Shown here piece after piece: positions 15,010 through 15,599 of a DNA stretch of 15,599 bases. The stretch lies in NCBI GenBank assembly GCA_026388915.1, contig JAPLIW010000664.1, positions 1 to 15,599 on the forward strand. Reading direction: 5' to 3'. The notes under the pieces are model-generated. The model did not search any database. It saw only the letters and a list, made by a program, of their open reading frames with translations, and was not told where the DNA came from. The stretch comes from Deltaproteobacteria bacterium (GTDB lineage Bacteria; Desulfobacterota; SM23-61). The number at the start of each line of letters is the position of its first letter. Position 1 is the stretch's first letter. Made by a program: the position numbers and the translations under genes.

Positions 15010-15262
15010 CGATCAAATCTCCCAGGGCCTTCAGGGCGTCCTGGGCATCTTCTCCTTGGGCTTTTATGGTGATATGGGTTCCCTGGGCCGCGGCGAGCAT
15101 CATCAAATCCAAAATGCTCTTGCCGTCAGCCACCAGGCCATCTTTTTCCACTTTGATTTGGCTTCGATATCGGCTCGCAGTCTGGACAAAAGAAGCGGAG
15201 GGCCGGGCGTGAAGGCCGAATTTATTTTTGATCATGAAGATTTGGGACAAAACGGTTTCCAT
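14987..15262 (-). CDS. ptsH: HPr phosphocarrier protein
   Basis: HPr is the small cytoplasmic phosphocarrier between enzyme I and PTS IIA proteins. This 91-residue protein has the active histidine H18 in NKFGLHARPSA and a conserved serine S49 in GKSILDLMML, the position phosphorylated by HPr kinase (HprK) where that enzyme exists. This suggests, without proving, that the organism has hprK elsewhere. I keep the first ATG (15262), because starting at M10 would remove most of the first beta strand before HARPS. Neither ATG has a convincing ribosome site. A promoter (15347-15376) and a leader hairpin (15283-15304) lie upstream, and ptsI overlaps the 3' end. Confidence 0.95.
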   Translation of the reverse strand: METVLSQIFMIKNKFGLHARPSASFVQTASRYRSQIKVEKDGLVADGKSILDLMMLAAAQGTHITIKAQGEDAQDALKALGDLIDGRFGED

Positions 15263-15282
15263 ATTGAAGGGTAGAAATAATT

Positions 15283-15304
15283 GGAGCGGGAAAATCCCCG
15301 CTCC
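15283..15304 (-). promoter_or_regulatory. 8-bp hairpin in the ptsH leader
   Basis: GGAGCGGG (15283-15290) and CCCGCTCC (15297-15304) form a perfect stem with a 6-base loop, 20 bases before the ptsH ATG on the minus strand. It is followed by AATTATTTCT, which is moderately T-rich. It could be a weak attenuator, the terminator of an upstream transcript, or a 5' stabilising stem. There is no other strong structure between the promoter and the gene. Confidence 0.5.
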
Positions 15305-15346
15305 TCGAATAAACCCTTGAAAAACCTAAGGATTAATGCTTTTCCC

Positions 15347-15376
15347 AGTTTACTTTCAGAAGAATCTCTTTGTCAA
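15347..15376 (-). promoter_or_regulatory. Sigma-70-type promoter for ptsH-ptsI-metK-ahcY
   Basis: On the minus strand a perfect TTGACA (15371-15376) is followed by an 18-base spacer and TAAACT (15347-15352). Transcription would begin near 15340, giving a leader of roughly 78 bases that contains the 15283-15304 hairpin. It is the best promoter match noticed by eye in the window. Confidence 0.7.
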
Positions 15377-15399
15377 GCTTTTTAAGGGAACTTCCGGGT

Positions 15400-15599
15400 G
15401 CCAGGCCCGGGGGCAAGGGCCTTGCAGGCAGAAATCATGAGGCGCCTTTGATTCCATGGAACGGGCGGGCACAGCCCTAGAACCAAATCCTTGGGTCGAT
15501 TCCCCGTAGGGGCGACCCGGCGGGTCGCCCGCGGGACCGCCGACTTCTGCGGAAGTCGAGCGGAGCCTTTGGGAAAAGGGCTCACCCGGCCGATGCTTT
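15400..15599. other. Gene-free end region packed with short perfect hairpins
   Basis: No convincing gene lies between the ptsH promoter and the right edge. The stretch holds GCAAGG/CCTTGC (15413-15418 with 15420-15425), the palindrome TTCCATGGAA (15452-15461), and CCCC-GTA-GGGG (15502-15512) overlapping GGGCGACCC-GGC-GGGTCGCCC (15510-15530, 9 bp). These are followed by CGACTTC-TGCG-GAAGTCG (15541-15558, 7 bp) and GAGCCTTT with AAAGGGCTC-type pairing (15563-15583). The GTAGGGGCGACCC...GGGTCGCCC piece resembles a dispersed intergenic palindrome that I recall from many environmental genomes. An unidentified structured RNA is also possible. Confidence 0.5.

Noticed and set aside
15382..15585. Minus-strand 67-codon frame near the right edge
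   Set aside because: It crosses several perfect hairpins, has no ribosome site, and its composition (Pro, Arg, Lys-rich without pattern) looks non-coding.

Overview
The window is a GC-rich bacterial chromosomal segment with twelve recognisable genes, one of them a 14-codon fragment at the left edge. The organism is a Gram-negative diderm, because lptF and lptG encode the inner-membrane pair that exports lipopolysaccharide. The combination of an HPr/EI pair, a Tat-exported amino-acid-type binding protein, a zinc-type HemB and a proline-rich PopZ-like protein beside valS fits a deltaproteobacterial (Desulfobacterota-like) lineage. This placement is an inference from gene content, not a phylogenetic result. 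No rRNA, tRNA, CRISPR array or transposase gene was seen.

Layout, right to left on the minus strand: a promoter near 15350-15376 leads into ptsH-ptsI-metK-ahcY (15262 down to 10647), apparently one transcription unit. It joins PEP-dependent phosphorelay proteins to synthesis of S-adenosylmethionine and removal of S-adenosylhomocysteine. This unit converges on lptF-lptG (8279-10548, plus strand). Divergent from lptF and again on the minus strand are dgt (dNTP triphosphohydrolase), a PopZ-like proline-rich protein overlapping valS by 4 bases, valS, hemB, and then a branched-chain amino-acid-type ABC uptake operon (binding protein, LivH, start of LivM) that runs off the left edge.

The genes are housekeeping, so the unusual material lies between them. 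Four separate intergenic spacers (3566-3683, 7076-7161, 10549-10641, 11920-11999) share one architecture. Each has a left arm made of tandem degenerate 6- or 7-base words and a right arm made of the reverse complement of those words, and each uses a different word. Because both arms are tandem repeats, each can fold in more than one register. A fifth spacer (2441-2557) holds a different array: four copies of a GGTCCTCAAG-like decamer, three of them running straight into a different small hairpin. A sixth (15400-15599) is packed with perfect hairpins. No gene explains these structures. They are the best candidates here for an undescribed system, although they could be inert repeat families or transcript-end structures.

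Smaller points of interest are a possible leaderless start at lptF, a 12-bp GC-rich hairpin between the binding-protein and permease genes, a hairpin in the ptsH leader, and the PopZ-like/valS gene pair.
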